Source: Herminiimonas arsenicoxydans (lineage in GTDB: Bacteria > Pseudomonadota > Gammaproteobacteria > Burkholderiales > Burkholderiaceae_D). Taken from it: 64,000 bases of DNA. A program made the translations under genes and the position numbers. A model generated the notes under the pieces. The model made no database searches. It was not told where the DNA came from and saw only the letters and a program-made list of their open reading frames with translations. The stretch covers positions 1,674,001 to 1,738,000 of the forward strand of contig CU207211.1 of NCBI GenBank assembly GCA_000026125.1, given 5' to 3'. Shown here piece after piece: positions 14,726-24,850 of this stretch; position 1 is the first letter of the stretch; every line of letters begins with the position of its first letter.

Positions 14726-16057
14726 TCAAGCTGCGTTCTTGTGTCCTGTGATACAAACTTTTGCCAGCTTGTTGTTATCGAAAAATTGCTCATCTTCAGT
14801 CGAGCCATGCAATGCGGTGGTGGACGACTTCCCTTGCTGTATGACCTGAGTGATGGCATCGAAGTAGCCGGTACCGACCTCGCGCTGATGTTTGACTGCG
14901 GTAAAACCCTGCGCGGCGGCAGCAAATTCGGCTTCCTGCAACTCGACAAAGGCTGACATCTGATTGCGCGCATAGCCATGCGCCAGATTGAACATCGAGT
15001 AATTCAGCGAATGGAAGCCGGCCAGTGTGATGAACTGGAACTTGTAGCCCATCGCACCCAGTTCTTTCTGGAATGTGGCAATGGTTGCGTCATCCAGATT
15101 TTTTCTCCAGTTGAATGAAGGCGAACAGTTGTAGGCCAGCATCTTGCCGGGAAATTTTGCATGGATCGCATCGGCAAATTGCTTGGCGAATCGCAGATCG
15201 GGCTTGCCGGTTTCGCACCACAACATATCGACATACGGCGCATAGGCCAGTCCGCGCGATACCGCCTGATCGAAACCGGAACGGGTTTTGTAAAAGCCTT
15301 CTACCGTGCGCTCGCCCGTCAGGAAGGGTTGGTCGTTTTCATCCACGTCGGAAGTCAGCAAGTCCGCCGCCTCCGCATCCGTGCGCGCAATCACCAGCGT
15401 GGTCGTGCCGCAGACATCTGCGGCCAGGCGCGCGGCATTCAGTTTTTCCACCGCTTCACGCGTCGGCACCAGAACCTTGCCGCCCATATGGCCGCATTTC
15501 TTCACCGATGCCAGTTGATCCTCGAAGTGCACGCCTGCAGCGCCGGCCTCGATCATGGACTTCATCAGTTCGTAGGCATTCAGGACACCGCCAAAACCGG
15601 CTTCCGCATCCGCCACGATGGGGGCGAAAAAATCGATATCGCCGCTATCTTCCGACCATTGAATCTGATCTGCGCGCTGGAAAGTATTGTTGATGCGTTT
15701 GACTACCATAGGCACCGAATTGGCCGGGTACAGCGACTGGTCCGGATACATTTCTCCCGCCAGGTTGGCGTCGCCGGCAACCTGCCAGCCCGACAGATAA
15801 ATCGCTTTCAGGCCGGCCTTGACCTGCTGCATGGCCTGATTGCCGGTCAAGGCGCCAAGTGAATTGACGAATGGCTCGTTATTGCACATCTCCCACAGTT
15901 TCTCTGCACCGCGCTGCGCCAGCGTGTGGCCGATCTGCAAGGAACCGCGCAGTCGAACAACATCTTCAGCGGTGTAATTGCGCTTGACACCTTTCCAGCG
16001 CGGATTTTCGTTCCAATCTTTGTTGAGTGCCTGAATTTGCTGTTCGCGAGTTGCCAT
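14726..16057 (-). CDS. aceA: Isocitrate lyase
   Basis: The 443-residue protein cleaves isocitrate to glyoxylate and succinate. The catalytic signature [11 protein letters not shown] is intact, as are [35 protein letters not shown] and the [14 protein letters not shown] substrate loop. The length fits the bacterial aceA family (E. coli 434). AGGAG precedes the ATG at 16057. Upstream is a very AT-rich divergent region shared with dbpA that presumably holds the promoter. Induction by acetate or fatty acids is expected for the family, but no specific operator was recognised. Confidence 0.97.
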   Translation of the reverse strand: MATREQQIQALNKDWNENPRWKGVKRNYTAEDVVRLRGSLQIGHTLAQRGAEKLWEMCNNEPFVNSLGALTGNQAMQQVKAGLKAIYLSGWQVAGDANLAGEMYPDQSLYPANSVPMVVKRINNTFQRADQIQWSEDSGDIDFFAPIVADAEAGFGGVLNAYELMKSMIEAGAAGVHFEDQLASVKKCGHMGGKVLVPTREAVEKLNAARLAADVCGTTTLVIARTDAEAADLLTSDVDENDQPFLTGERTVEGFYKTRSGFDQAVSRGLAYAPYVDMLWCETGKPDLRFAKQFADAIHAKFPGKMLAYNCSPSFNWRKNLDDATIATFQKELGAMGYKFQFITLAGFHSLNYSMFNLAHGYARNQMSAFVELQEAEFAAAAQGFTAVKHQREVGTGYFDAITQVIQQGKSSTTALHGSTEDEQFFDNNKLAKVCITGHKNAA

Positions 16058-16401
16058 GATAATTCTCCTGAGTTAAATGCATGAAATAACAGATAAAGAA
16101 AAAACCTGAATAAATCATAGGCTATATTTTGCAGAGCAACAATGTCTTATATAAGATATTTTAATAATTTTATTTCGTTATTTATCAAATACTTATATAT
16201 TGTTTTTCTGTATGTGAAACGTTATTTTGCCAAATAAAATTGAACTATGATGCACCGCGATATAAGTTTTTCATAATGCGGAGTGCTGTCTTTAATCATG
16301 AAAGATGCATTCTCTTTGCACCGGTTTTCCGCATGTTTTTCATGCGCTTGCCCATGCCTGTTAGACTGCGTGTCCATTTCCGCATCACGCAAGCTCCCAA
16401 C
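16058..16401. promoter_or_regulatory. AT-rich divergent promoter region of aceA and dbpA
   Basis: The 344-bp gap contains an AT-rich core (about 16080-16250) with short TA-rich palindromes such as CTTATATAAG, in contrast to the GC-rich surroundings. It must hold the promoters of aceA (minus) and dbpA (plus). A plus-strand frame extends upstream of the dbpA ATG but has no family similarity and is treated as untranslated. Confidence 0.5.
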
Positions 16402-17796
16402 ATGAATCCAAGTTCCTTCGCCGCCCTCGCCCTTTCCCCTCCCATGCTGAGTAATCTCGACGCCCTCGGCTATCGGGAGATGACGTCCATACAGGCGCAA
16501 AGCCTGCCGGTGATATTGCAATTACGCGATCTGATTGCGCAGGCAAAAACCGGCAGCGGCAAGACGGCGGCTTTCGGTATTGGCATGCTGCAGAAATTGA
16601 ACCCGACCTGGTTCGCCATTCAGGGACTGGTGATTTGCCCGACACGTGAACTGGCCGATCAGGTGTCGAATGAGTTGCGCCGACTGGCGCGCTTTGCAGA
16701 CAACATCAAGATATTGACCCTGTGCGGCGGCGCACCGATGCGGCCGCAAATCGCCTCGCTGGAACATGGCGCGCACATCGTGGTCGGTACGCCGGGACGT
16801 CTGCGCGATCACATCAGCCGCAATACGATCAATCTGTCCACCGTACAAACGCTGGTGCTGGATGAAGCCGACCGCATGGTCGATATGGGTTTTTATGAGG
16901 AGATCGCCGGCATCGTCAGCGCCTGCCCCGAGCGTCGTCAGACCCTGCTGTTTTCTGCGACCTACCCGGACGATATCCGCAAGGCCAGTGCTGAATTCTT
17001 GCGCGATCCGGTTGAAGTCAAGGTTGAAGCACAGCACGACGACAGCCAGATCGAGCAGCGGTTTTATGAAGTCGGCTACGACGACCGCAACGCCGCCGTC
17101 GCCACGCTGCTGAAACATTACCGCCCCGTATCGACGCTGGCATTCTGCAATACCAAGATTCATTGCCGCGAACTGGCCGCCGAATTGCGTGCGCAAGGTT
17201 TCAGCGCACTGGCTTTATATGGCGAGTTGGAGCAGCGCGAACGCGATGAAATTCTCGTATTGTTCGCCAATCAAAGCTGTTCGGTGCTGGTGGCGACTGA
17301 CGTTGCCGCACGCGGACTGGACATTCAATCGCTGGGGGCGGTGATCAACGTGGATGTATCGAAAGATACCGAAGTGCATATCCATCGCATCGGTCGTACC
17401 GGTCGCGGCCAGGACAAGGGATTGGCGCTCAGCCTGTGCGCACCGAACGAAAAGAAATGGGTCAAGCTGATCGAGGAATACCAGCAGAAGCCTGCGCAAT
17501 GGTTCGACCTGAAATCTGCCGAACCGGCGGAAGGCGGCGACTTGCACGCACCTATGGTGACGCTGTGCATCATGGGCGGCAAGAAGGATAAATTGCGCCC
17601 GGGCGATTTGCTCGGCGCCCTGACCGGCGATGTCGGCTTGACGAAAGATCAGGTCGGCAAGATCAATGTGTTTGAATTCATGACCTATGTGGCGCTGGAT
17701 AGACGCGCCGCAGACAAAGCCTATGCAAGTTTAAGCAATGGCAATATCAAGGGGCGCAACTTCAAGATGCGCTTTATTGAAACCGATAACGGATGA
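16402..17796 (+). CDS. dbpA: ATP-dependent RNA helicase DbpA
   Basis: The 464-residue DEAD-box helicase has all core motifs: Q motif (GYREMTSIQAQSLP), Walker A AKTGSGKT, PTRELADQV, TPGRL, DEADRMVDMGF, SAT, and HRIGRTGRG. The C-terminal 75 residues (MVTLCIMGGKKDKLRPGDLLGALTGD...GNIKGRNFKMRF) match the RNA-binding domain of DbpA that targets hairpin 92 of 23S rRNA during 50S assembly. ATG 16402 gives the usual length (E. coli 457) and is preferred over the extended upstream frame. It is divergent from aceA. Confidence 0.93.
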   Translation: MNPSSFAALALSPPMLSNLDALGYREMTSIQAQSLPVILQLRDLIAQAKTGSGKTAAFGIGMLQKLNPTWFAIQGLVICPTRELADQVSNELRRLARFADNIKILTLCGGAPMRPQIASLEHGAHIVVGTPGRLRDHISRNTINLSTVQTLVLDEADRMVDMGFYEEIAGIVSACPERRQTLLFSATYPDDIRKASAEFLRDPVEVKVEAQHDDSQIEQRFYEVGYDDRNAAVATLLKHYRPVSTLAFCNTKIHCRELAAELRAQGFSALALYGELEQRERDEILVLFANQSCSVLVATDVAARGLDIQSLGAVINVDVSKDTEVHIHRIGRTGRGQDKGLALSLCAPNEKKWVKLIEEYQQKPAQWFDLKSAEPAEGGDLHAPMVTLCIMGGKKDKLRPGDLLGALTGDVGLTKDQVGKINVFEFMTYVALDRRAADKAYASLSNGNIKGRNFKMRFIETDNG

Positions 17797-17815
17797 CACT
17801 GCGTGGCTGATGGCA

Positions 17816-18031
17816 TCAGTGATGGTGCGACCAGTTGCCATCACCCGAGCTTATGTAGGATTCGACCGCATCTTTCTGGCCGGTCGCGTAGCGCATGACC
17901 TCGCCGCAAGTACAAATCCCCTGATACGGCTGGATATGCGAACAGGCGGAGACTTTTTGTAAAAATACCTGAACCGGTTTTGTGCATTTCTTGCACTTGA
18001 AGGTCAGTATGCGGGCTGGTTTGTTAGCCAT
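17816..18031 (-). CDS. Small zinc-ribbon-like hypothetical protein
   Basis: This 71-residue protein has cysteine pairs typical of a small zinc site: FKCKKCTKPVQVF near residue 12 and later ICTCGEVMRYA, with a histidine-rich end (WSHHH). An AGGAATC precedes the ATG at good spacing. It is followed by nothing on the same strand before the dbpA stop 19 bp away, and lies 60 bp downstream of the methyltransferase gene. I do not recognise a named family; nucleic-acid or metal binding is only suggested by the cysteines. Confidence 0.6.
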   Translation of the reverse strand: MANKPARILTFKCKKCTKPVQVFLQKVSACSHIQPYQGICTCGEVMRYATGQKDAVESYISSGDGNWSHHH

Positions 18032-18091
18032 CTTGATTCCTGAATGAATTGAATGCGACGCTGCATCCGGCAGCGTCGCTATTATAAAAGA

Positions 18092-19213
18092 TCAACGTGC
18101 GGCAAGACGCCACAGCGAGGTGATTTCAGCCGAACGCGCATGATGCAGAGGGTCGCTTTCATCCGTTGCCTTGGCATGGCTCGGTTGGGTGTCCATGTGC
18201 TTGATCACCTTCAAGCCGGCATCGGCGATCATTTGCAGCAATGCTTCACGCGATCGCAATCCGAGGTGCTCCGCCAGATCGGACAGGATCAGCCAGCCTT
18301 CGCCTTTCGGCTCCAGATGCGCTGCCAGCCCGTTCAAAAAACCGCGCAACATGCGACTATCCGGATCGTAGATCGCATGTTCAATGGAAGAATTCGGTCG
18401 CGCCGGCAGCCACGGCGGATTACACACTATTAGTGCTGCTTTTCCCGGCGGGAACAGATCCGCCTCGATCACGTCCACGCGATCGCGCATATCGAGCCGC
18501 GTCATATTTTCGCGCGCGCAAGCCAACGCCCGCGCATCCTGATCCGTCGCAATCACTTTTGCCACGCCACGATGCGCCAGCAAGGCGGCGATCACGCCGG
18601 TGCCGGTGCCGATATCGAATGCCAAGCTGGTGGCCGGCAATGGCGCTTCGGCAATCAAATTCAGGTATTCGCCGCGCACTGGCGAAAACACGCCGTAATA
18701 AGGATGTATGCGCGCCTGCAGCGCAGGAATTTCCACGCCATTCTTGCGCCACTCATGGGCACCTATCAGGCCAAGTATTTCGCGAAGGGAAACCACGAAC
18801 GGCCCCCGACTCGCGCCATAGGCTTCGTTGCAGGCGAGCCGGATATCCGGTGCGCGACGCAATGCTATCGTGTAATCGGCAGCCACTTCTATCAGCAGCA
18901 TGCCTAGCGTGCGTGCGCGTTGCGATTGCGCCTGCCGGTGCAAATTGAAGGCATCCAGCGGCGAAGTCGCCGCCTTGCGCGGCTTTCTTTCGGTACGGCG
19001 CGCCAGCGCCTGCAGCAACTGCCGGGCATTCTGATAGTCGCCGCGCCATAGCAAGGCAGTACCTTCGCTGGCCAGACGAAAGGCCGAATCGGCCGTCATT
19101 CTGTCGTCCGCAATCTGCACGCGTTTGGGCGCTGCGCTGCGGTTTTCCGATTGCCAGCGCGCCGAGCGTTCTTCACCCGCCTCATTCCAGGAAATAACTG
19201 AATGCTCGCTCAC
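18092..19213 (-). CDS. Class I SAM-dependent methyltransferase of the N5-glutamine/RNA guanine type
   Basis: The 373-residue protein has an N-terminal helical domain (to about residue 160) and a C-terminal SAM fold with FDIGTGTGVIAALLA (motif I), IATDQDARALACA (acidic loop) and VCNPPWLPA. The NPPW/NPPY motif marks enzymes that methylate a planar nitrogen, such as PrmC on release-factor glutamine or RlmG/RsmC on guanine. The long N-terminal region is unlike PrmC, so the substrate is open. GTG 19213 lies 2 bp after the stop of the small upstream gene, indicating an operon. Confidence 0.8.
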   Translation of the reverse strand: MSEHSVISWNEAGEERSARWQSENRSAAPKRVQIADDRMTADSAFRLASEGTALLWRGDYQNARQLLQALARRTERKPRKAATSPLDAFNLHRQAQSQRARTLGMLLIEVAADYTIALRRAPDIRLACNEAYGASRGPFVVSLREILGLIGAHEWRKNGVEIPALQARIHPYYGVFSPVRGEYLNLIAEAPLPATSLAFDIGTGTGVIAALLAHRGVAKVIATDQDARALACARENMTRLDMRDRVDVIEADLFPPGKAALIVCNPPWLPARPNSSIEHAIYDPDSRMLRGFLNGLAAHLEPKGEGWLILSDLAEHLGLRSREALLQMIADAGLKVIKHMDTQPSHAKATDESDPLHHARSAEITSLWRLAAR

Positions 19214-19215
19214 GG

Positions 19216-19440
19216 TTATTTCTTGAAAATTTCAGGATTGGATTTATTGCGCTGCTCGAAAATCGTTTTTGCATCCTGTATCGCCCGCTCCTGCGTGCGC
19301 ATGGCAGGATCGTCATCATGCAGCGTAAAAAAATCGCCGGCCTGTGCGCGCACCACGTATTTGATCGCGGCAGCATCGCTGAGATCGTACATTTCAGTCA
19401 GCAAGGTGGTTACTTCATCCAGATATTCTTCGTAGGTCAT
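19216..19440 (-). CDS. Small conserved hypothetical acidic protein
   Basis: This 74-residue protein starts MTYEEYLDEVTTLLTEMYDL and is rich in acidic and helical residues. It has no transmembrane segment or signal. ATG 19440 is preferred over a TTG 12 bases earlier. Its stop is 2 bp before the methyltransferase GTG, so the two are almost certainly co-transcribed and coupled; it may assist or accompany that enzyme, but no function is known to me. Confidence 0.6.
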   Translation of the reverse strand: MTYEEYLDEVTTLLTEMYDLSDAAAIKYVVRAQAGDFFTLHDDDPAMRTQERAIQDAKTIFEQRNKSNPEIFKK

Positions 19441-19452
19441 AAATCTTTTCAA

Positions 19453-19756
19453 CTTTAAAAATGTCGTTTATTGAACGAAGTAGAGAGTATGCCCTTCAAA
19501 GCTGTGTCTACATAGCTGAATTGTGACGTTGCTGTTTCCACTTCAACAACAGAAACGCTCAGCAAGAAGTGGATGCAAGCGGATGACAGCCGATTTTTTC
19601 GATCATTGCGTTAATTGACAAGCAATAGTTGCCCTATTCATCCTTTAGGCGGCCGGGCAGCAATGTCAGAATACTCTTGCAGAAAGTGCCATTTACCGCA
19701 CAGAACAATTTCCGGAACGATTGATCCGCTCAGCTGATAGTGACGAAACCTGACAA
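19453..19756. other. Intergenic region upstream of the DnaJ-like gene
   Basis: A 304-bp divergent gap. It contains interleaved complementary segments at 19529-19572. No heat-shock-type promoter or CIRCE element was recognised, and no gene-like frame. Confidence 0.4.
19529..19572. repeat. Interleaved inverted repeats (alternative hairpins or pseudoknot)
   Basis: TTGCTG (19529-19534) pairs with CAGCAA (19560-19565), and CCACTTC (19538-19544) pairs with GAAGTGG (19566-19572). The two pairings interleave, so only a pseudoknot or mutually exclusive hairpins are possible. It may be chance; it lies about 185 bp before the DnaJ-like gene. Confidence 0.3.
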
Positions 19757-20701
19757 ATGAAATCAAAGAATTATTACCAGACGCTAGGTGTGCCGCGCGA
19801 TGCCACGCAGGAAGTGATTAAAAACGCGTACCGCAAACTGGCGCGCAAATATCATCCTGACGTGAGCCGCGAACTGCATGCCGAACTCCGCTTCAAGGAA
19901 GTCGGAGAAGCCTACAAGGTCTTGAAAGACCCGGAAAAACGTCTGGAATACGACCAGATGTCGGGTTTCTTCCATACCCGCAAGGAAAGCCCGCAGCCGC
20001 AAGCGTCGCGCAGCTATGGCTTCGACTCGCAAAAAGAAGCACGCACGGGAACCAGGTCCGCCAAACGCAGCGACGACAATTTCAGCGACATCCTGGATGA
20101 AATGATGGGCCGTCCCAATCCGGCGCCGCCCAGACACCGCAGCATCAATGTGCACGGCAGCGATCAGCATGCAAAAGTGCAGATCGATCTGGAAGATACT
20201 TTCCACGGTACGGCATGCAATATTTCGATGCCTACCTATGTGACCGATGAATACGGCATGCCCATGGTTTCCAAACGCACGCTGAAAGTCAGCGTGCCGA
20301 AAGGCATACGCGGCGGGCAGACCCTGCGTCTGGCCGGTCAGGGCTTTCCCGGCATGGGCGAAGGCAAGGCTGGCGATCTCTATCTGGAAGTGATGATACG
20401 TCCGCATCGCCGCTACCGCGTCGAAGGACGCGACATCTATTTCGATATTCCATTGACTTCCGCCCAAGCCGCAGTCGGCACCACCGTCAATGTGCCGACG
20501 CCGGAAGGTTCGGTTCAGCTCTCGATTCCGGCAGGTTCGATGCCCGGCCGCAGATTGCGCCTGAAAGGCAAAGGCATTCCGGGCGATCCGGCCGGCGATC
20601 TGTATGCTGTCATCGTCAATGTCCCCACATCCGTGCATACGATGGTGGCGCAAAAGGCATATCAGGCGCTGAAAGCAGCCTTCAGTTTTGCACCGCACTA
20701 G
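19757..20701 (+). CDS. cbpA: DnaJ/CbpA-type co-chaperone
   Basis: The 314-residue protein begins with a J domain (YYQTLGVPRDATQEVIKNAYRKLARKYHPDVS) containing the HPD motif that stimulates DnaK ATPase. A variable linker (about 75-135) follows, then a DnaJ C-terminal peptide-binding region (KVSVPKGIRGGQTLRLAGQG, RLKGKGIPGDPAGDLYAVI). There is no cysteine-rich zinc domain, so it is a CbpA-type (type II) co-chaperone. It is monocistronic, with 156 bp to ppnN. No CbpM gene is adjacent. Symbol by similarity only. Confidence 0.88.
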   Translation: MKSKNYYQTLGVPRDATQEVIKNAYRKLARKYHPDVSRELHAELRFKEVGEAYKVLKDPEKRLEYDQMSGFFHTRKESPQPQASRSYGFDSQKEARTGTRSAKRSDDNFSDILDEMMGRPNPAPPRHRSINVHGSDQHAKVQIDLEDTFHGTACNISMPTYVTDEYGMPMVSKRTLKVSVPKGIRGGQTLRLAGQGFPGMGEGKAGDLYLEVMIRPHRRYRVEGRDIYFDIPLTSAQAAVGTTVNVPTPEGSVQLSIPAGSMPGRRLRLKGKGIPGDPAGDLYAVIVNVPTSVHTMVAQKAYQALKAAFSFAPH

Positions 20702-20857
20702 GACTCTGACGTACACATTTCCTTGCCGAGCGCCCTTCCCCCACAGGCAAACCAGTTGCACATCTTCTCCCCTCCGGCAACACACAAGCCAGACGGCATA
20801 CCCGTTTGCGCATTAGAATGATGCACCTGATCACTCTCATTCGGAAGTTAAGCACTC

Positions 20858-22228
20858 ATGGCATACGAAGTAGTCGATACACAACTCTCACCCGAAGGTC
20901 GCCTGGATATCCTCTCCAAGGCCGAAGTACAAAGACTGCTGGACACGCGCAACGGCGGGCTCTACCAGCTGTTTCGCAACTGTGCACTGGCCGTGCTCAA
21001 CAGCGGCAGCAGCACCGACGACGGCAAGGAACTGCTGGAGCGCTATCAATCCTTCGATATCAACATCATCCAGCGCGAGCGCGGCATCAAGCTCGATATC
21101 AAGGGTGCGCCTGCCAGTGCTTTCGTTGACGGCAAGATGATCAAGGGAATACACGAACATCTGTTTTCGGTATTGCGCGACATCCTCTACACTCATGACG
21201 AGATCCTGTCCAACCCGACCTTCGATCTCGACTCCTCAGCCGGAATCAGCGATTCCGTGTTCAATATTTTGCGCAATGCCAATGTGCTGCATCCCAACCT
21301 GAACCCCAAGCTGGTAGTTTGCTGGGGTGGTCATTCGATTTCCCGTGAAGAGTATGATTACACGAAAAAAGTCGGTTACCAGATCGGCCTGCGCGACATG
21401 GATATCTGCACCGGTTGCGGACCCGGTGCAATGAAGGGACCGATGAAAGGCGCCACCATCGGCCACGCCAAGCAGCGTATTCTGAACGGGCGCTATCTCG
21501 GTATTTCCGAACCCGGCATCATTGCCGCAGAAGCGCCGAATCCGATCGTCAACGATCTGGTCATCATGCCGGATATCGAAAAACGCCTGGAAGCGTTCGT
21601 GCGTGCCGGCCACGGCATCGTCGTTTTCCCCGGCGGCGCCGGCACGGCGGAAGAAATTCTCTACATACTCGGCATCCTGCTGCATCCGGACAACGCCGGC
21701 CTGCCCTTCCCGCTGATCTTTACCGGTCATGCGGAATCCGCCGAGTATTTCCGCCAGATCGACCAGTTCATCGGCGTGACACTGGGGCCGGATGCGCAAA
21801 AACTGTATCAGATCATCGTCGACGATCCGGAACGGGTGGCGCAGCAGATACAGGCCGGCATCGTTCAGGTACGCGAATTCCGCAAAAGCAAGGGCGATGC
21901 GTATTACTTCAACTGGACCTTGAAGATAGATCACGCATTCCAGCAGCCGTTTGTTCCTACGCATGAAAACATGCGCAATCTGTCCTTGCACAAGAAGCAG
22001 GAAAATCATTTGCTGGCAGCCAATCTGCGGCGCGCCTTTTCCGGCGTGGTGGCAGGCAACGTCAAGGATAGCGGGATACGTTCGATTGAAAAACACGGTC
22101 TGTTTGAAATCAGCGGCGACCGCGAAATCATGGAACCGATGGACGCGCTGCTGGCATCATTCGTGGCGCAAAACCGGATGAAACTGCCGGGCAAAACTTA
22201 CGTGCCCTGCTATCGCATCATCAAATAG
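20858..22228 (+). CDS. ppnN: Pyrimidine/purine nucleotide 5'-monophosphate nucleosidase
   Basis: The 456-residue protein matches PpnN (YgdH): an N-terminal regulatory domain of about 150 residues, then a LOG-type nucleosidase fold with the catalytic PGGAGTAEEI loop and VVCWGGHSISREEYDYTK, and a C-terminal domain ending PCYRIIK. It hydrolyses the N-glycosidic bond of nucleoside monophosphates, releasing the base and ribose 5-phosphate for salvage, and in E. coli is stimulated by (p)ppGpp. Length equals the E. coli protein (454). It ends 8 bp before the convergent DUF1631 gene. Confidence 0.93.
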   Translation: MAYEVVDTQLSPEGRLDILSKAEVQRLLDTRNGGLYQLFRNCALAVLNSGSSTDDGKELLERYQSFDINIIQRERGIKLDIKGAPASAFVDGKMIKGIHEHLFSVLRDILYTHDEILSNPTFDLDSSAGISDSVFNILRNANVLHPNLNPKLVVCWGGHSISREEYDYTKKVGYQIGLRDMDICTGCGPGAMKGPMKGATIGHAKQRILNGRYLGISEPGIIAAEAPNPIVNDLVIMPDIEKRLEAFVRAGHGIVVFPGGAGTAEEILYILGILLHPDNAGLPFPLIFTGHAESAEYFRQIDQFIGVTLGPDAQKLYQIIVDDPERVAQQIQAGIVQVREFRKSKGDAYYFNWTLKIDHAFQQPFVPTHENMRNLSLHKKQENHLLAANLRRAFSGVVAGNVKDSGIRSIEKHGLFEISGDREIMEPMDALLASFVAQNRMKLPGKTYVPCYRIIK

Positions 22229-22236
22229 TTTTTGTT

Positions 22237-24579
22237 TCAGGCGGTCAGTTGCTGCTGCACGCTGTCAGTGCTCAGCAGCGACTGGATGGCGCGCTCGAAC
22301 AGCGGCGCATATTCGATCATGCCGATCGAACCTTCACGCAAGCCCTTGATCAGCGATATCGACGAGTAGATCAGCAAACGCGGCGTCTGCTCTGAGGCGG
22401 CCTGGAATACATAGAATGATTGCTGCTGGTTGACCCACATCAGGCGTGCCGGTTCGTAGGCTTTGTCGGCCCACCATTCAACAGCCGTACCCAGCTGCAT
22501 GCCGCCCAGCCAGCTGACATCGGAATTGAGCAAAGTGCCGATATCGCTATCGAGATGCAGATGTGCTGTCACATCGAATTTCTGCAGCATTGCCTGCAGG
22601 CGGATATGCGGCACGGTCGGTGCATGGATGGCGACATTTTCTGCAGGGGCGCCGCCGATGCGCAAGCCGGAAAAATGCTGGCGCAGGCTTTCCATCGAAG
22701 TCGACGCCTTCAAGGGCACCGCTTGTATCATGCCAAGCACATGCGCATGCATGGCGATCAGATCGTCAATTGCCTGCCGAGTCGCGTTTTCCGACAAGGC
22801 GATCAGTTTCATGCCGCTCTTAAGCTGCTTGATCAATCTCGGCAACAACTTCATCAAGACGCTGCGCTCGGTCACATCGTGTTGCTGCACACTCCAGATC
22901 AACTCTGCAATGGCATCACGATACGGCTGCTTGTCTATGCTGTCATCTTCATCCACATGCACCAGCACGCGCGCCCAGATCTTGATCAGGAAATCGACTG
23001 CACGCTGATCGGTTTGCACCGTGAGCAGACGTTCACGCAAGGCATTCACGGTTTCGATCACCAGCACATCCTGCCGTTGCGGATCTTTCTCGGCCTCTTC
23101 CAGTGCATCGATGGCACGCGCAAGATCAGCGTCCGCCTCGCGCAAAATCTGCGCTACTGCCGCATCAAGCGGTGCCAGCGCATCACTGAAAATCGTCATG
23201 TCCGACTTGAAATCGCTCAGGATTTTGTCGACGGCGCGCATCATCTCCAGCCGAATTTCGCTACCGGGTGAACTTTGCGCATCCAGTGCCATGGCCAGCG
23301 ATGCCATGCGATTCAATAATTTTCTGAGCGGATGTTCGGCCAGTTCCAGAATATGCGGGGCCTGCATGGTGGCTCGCAGAAACGGCACCTGCAAGCGCAC
23401 AATCACGCCACGGAATGCGGCTGGAATCGAACTGTCCCTGCCGATGTAATCGAACAGTATGGCGACCAGATCCATGGAGACACGCTCCATTTCACTCAGT
23501 CTTTCGGTTTCCAGTTCGCTGTGCAAATCAAGCAGATGGATGGCATCGCCTTGCGCCGCAGTACTGTTGAGTACTTCCTGCTGCAGCCGGTGCAACTGGC
23601 TGGTCAATGGATGCGGCTTGGACGACTCATCCTCGGCACCCTGACGGTAAATATTGGGCTGTCCATCTGCGCTGCGCGTATTCGACGGTGCGCGATCCGG
23701 CGCCGCCTGATTGAATATTTTCCAGACAAAATCCTGCAAGCTCGCCTGATTGTCCTGCTGCGGCGTACGCAACACGTTAGGCGCATCGGCAGAACGCTGC
23801 TGCAGCAAGGACAACACGCGTTCCATCGACGGCGATGCAGATGGATCGTCTGAATAATTGTTGGCGCCCTGCACGATGACAGTATTGGAAAAACCCGGCA
23901 ATCCTTCCAGCATCTCGCGATCGCGCCGGCTCATCGATGATGGACGCGCCAGCAGTCGTGCATGCACGCCGTTCGATTCAAACACTTCGCGGATGGCGGC
24001 AAAGTAGTCGGGCAACTGCGTTGCCAATGCGCCGGACAGATGATCGAACAGCAACGCGCACAGATCGCTGGTGCTGCTCATTTCGCACAGCACATCGTGC
24101 AAGGCGCGCGCCATCAGGTAAGGGCGAAACGGATTTTCCCTTTCGCGTACATCGTGCTCGTCATGCAGTTGCGCAATCATCAGGTTCAAGCGGCCCAGAC
24201 TGAGTTGATCTGCGTCGCGCAAACGCAGGACGCGGCGTTCAACTTCGATTTGCCGCACGATGGTTTCGTCGTCAATCAGGGCCCAGGTATCGGCCGAGAC
24301 ATCTTGCAGTCCCTGGCGCAAATCGCGATACATGGTTTGCATTCCGCGCTCGACATAGCCGCAATAACTGGCGTACAGGCGCTTGAGAAAAACCGGCCCC
24401 TGCGTTGCCAGCCATTCCCTGGCGGCGGAAAATGTTTTCTGCTCATGTACCGTGGTGGCGGTATGAGCCTGCTGTGCAACGCTGGTCGTCGCATCCTGCA
24501 GCATGCGGATGGCAAGAGCGGAGAATCGAAATAGCGCACGTTCCTTGGCCAGCTGGATCACAGGTTTGATGGCGCGCAT
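22237..24579 (-). CDS. DUF1631 family protein
   Basis: The 780-residue, mainly helical protein matches the DUF1631 family of beta- and gammaproteobacteria: an N-terminal region with LDDETIVRQIEVERRVLRLRD-type sequence, VRERENPFRPYLMARAL, and a C-terminal domain with WLGGMQLGTAVEWW...YEPARLMWVNQQQSFYVF that resembles a PilZ-like beta barrel. No catalytic motif is visible. Related proteins have been linked to c-di-GMP or developmental control, but the function here is not known. It is a single-gene unit convergent with ppnN. Confidence 0.8.
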   Translation of the reverse strand: MRAIKPVIQLAKERALFRFSALAIRMLQDATTSVAQQAHTATTVHEQKTFSAAREWLATQGPVFLKRLYASYCGYVERGMQTMYRDLRQGLQDVSADTWALIDDETIVRQIEVERRVLRLRDADQLSLGRLNLMIAQLHDEHDVRERENPFRPYLMARALHDVLCEMSSTSDLCALLFDHLSGALATQLPDYFAAIREVFESNGVHARLLARPSSMSRRDREMLEGLPGFSNTVIVQGANNYSDDPSASPSMERVLSLLQQRSADAPNVLRTPQQDNQASLQDFVWKIFNQAAPDRAPSNTRSADGQPNIYRQGAEDESSKPHPLTSQLHRLQQEVLNSTAAQGDAIHLLDLHSELETERLSEMERVSMDLVAILFDYIGRDSSIPAAFRGVIVRLQVPFLRATMQAPHILELAEHPLRKLLNRMASLAMALDAQSSPGSEIRLEMMRAVDKILSDFKSDMTIFSDALAPLDAAVAQILREADADLARAIDALEEAEKDPQRQDVLVIETVNALRERLLTVQTDQRAVDFLIKIWARVLVHVDEDDSIDKQPYRDAIAELIWSVQQHDVTERSVLMKLLPRLIKQLKSGMKLIALSENATRQAIDDLIAMHAHVLGMIQAVPLKASTSMESLRQHFSGLRIGGAPAENVAIHAPTVPHIRLQAMLQKFDVTAHLHLDSDIGTLLNSDVSWLGGMQLGTAVEWWADKAYEPARLMWVNQQQSFYVFQAASEQTPRLLIYSSISLIKGLREGSIGMIEYAPLFERAIQSLLSTDSVQQQLTA

Positions 24580-24850
24580 TACCGTATTTTTCTCCGCTGA
24601 AAATTTGATGCAAACATGAAATTAATCATATCGCAACAAGTCTGGTGTTGATATCCAATTTTGTTTTGCGTATGCATCTTTAACTGAATTTAACAATTCA
24701 ATCAATCACCGGCACCCATGCTTGCGCACCCTGATTCCGTACAGGCTGTTTCATTGCGCACTCGATGTACACGAAACGCGTACAAAAATTTCATACGGGA
24801 AAGTATTGTTGCGATTTTTACGCACGGTGATGCTGGATGAAAAACTGCCA

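Noticed and set aside
14611..14979. 122-codon minus-strand frame spanning the aceA end and the aceA-aceB gap
   Set aside because: It overlaps the conserved C-terminus of isocitrate lyase in another frame and contains the hairpin; no ribosome site.
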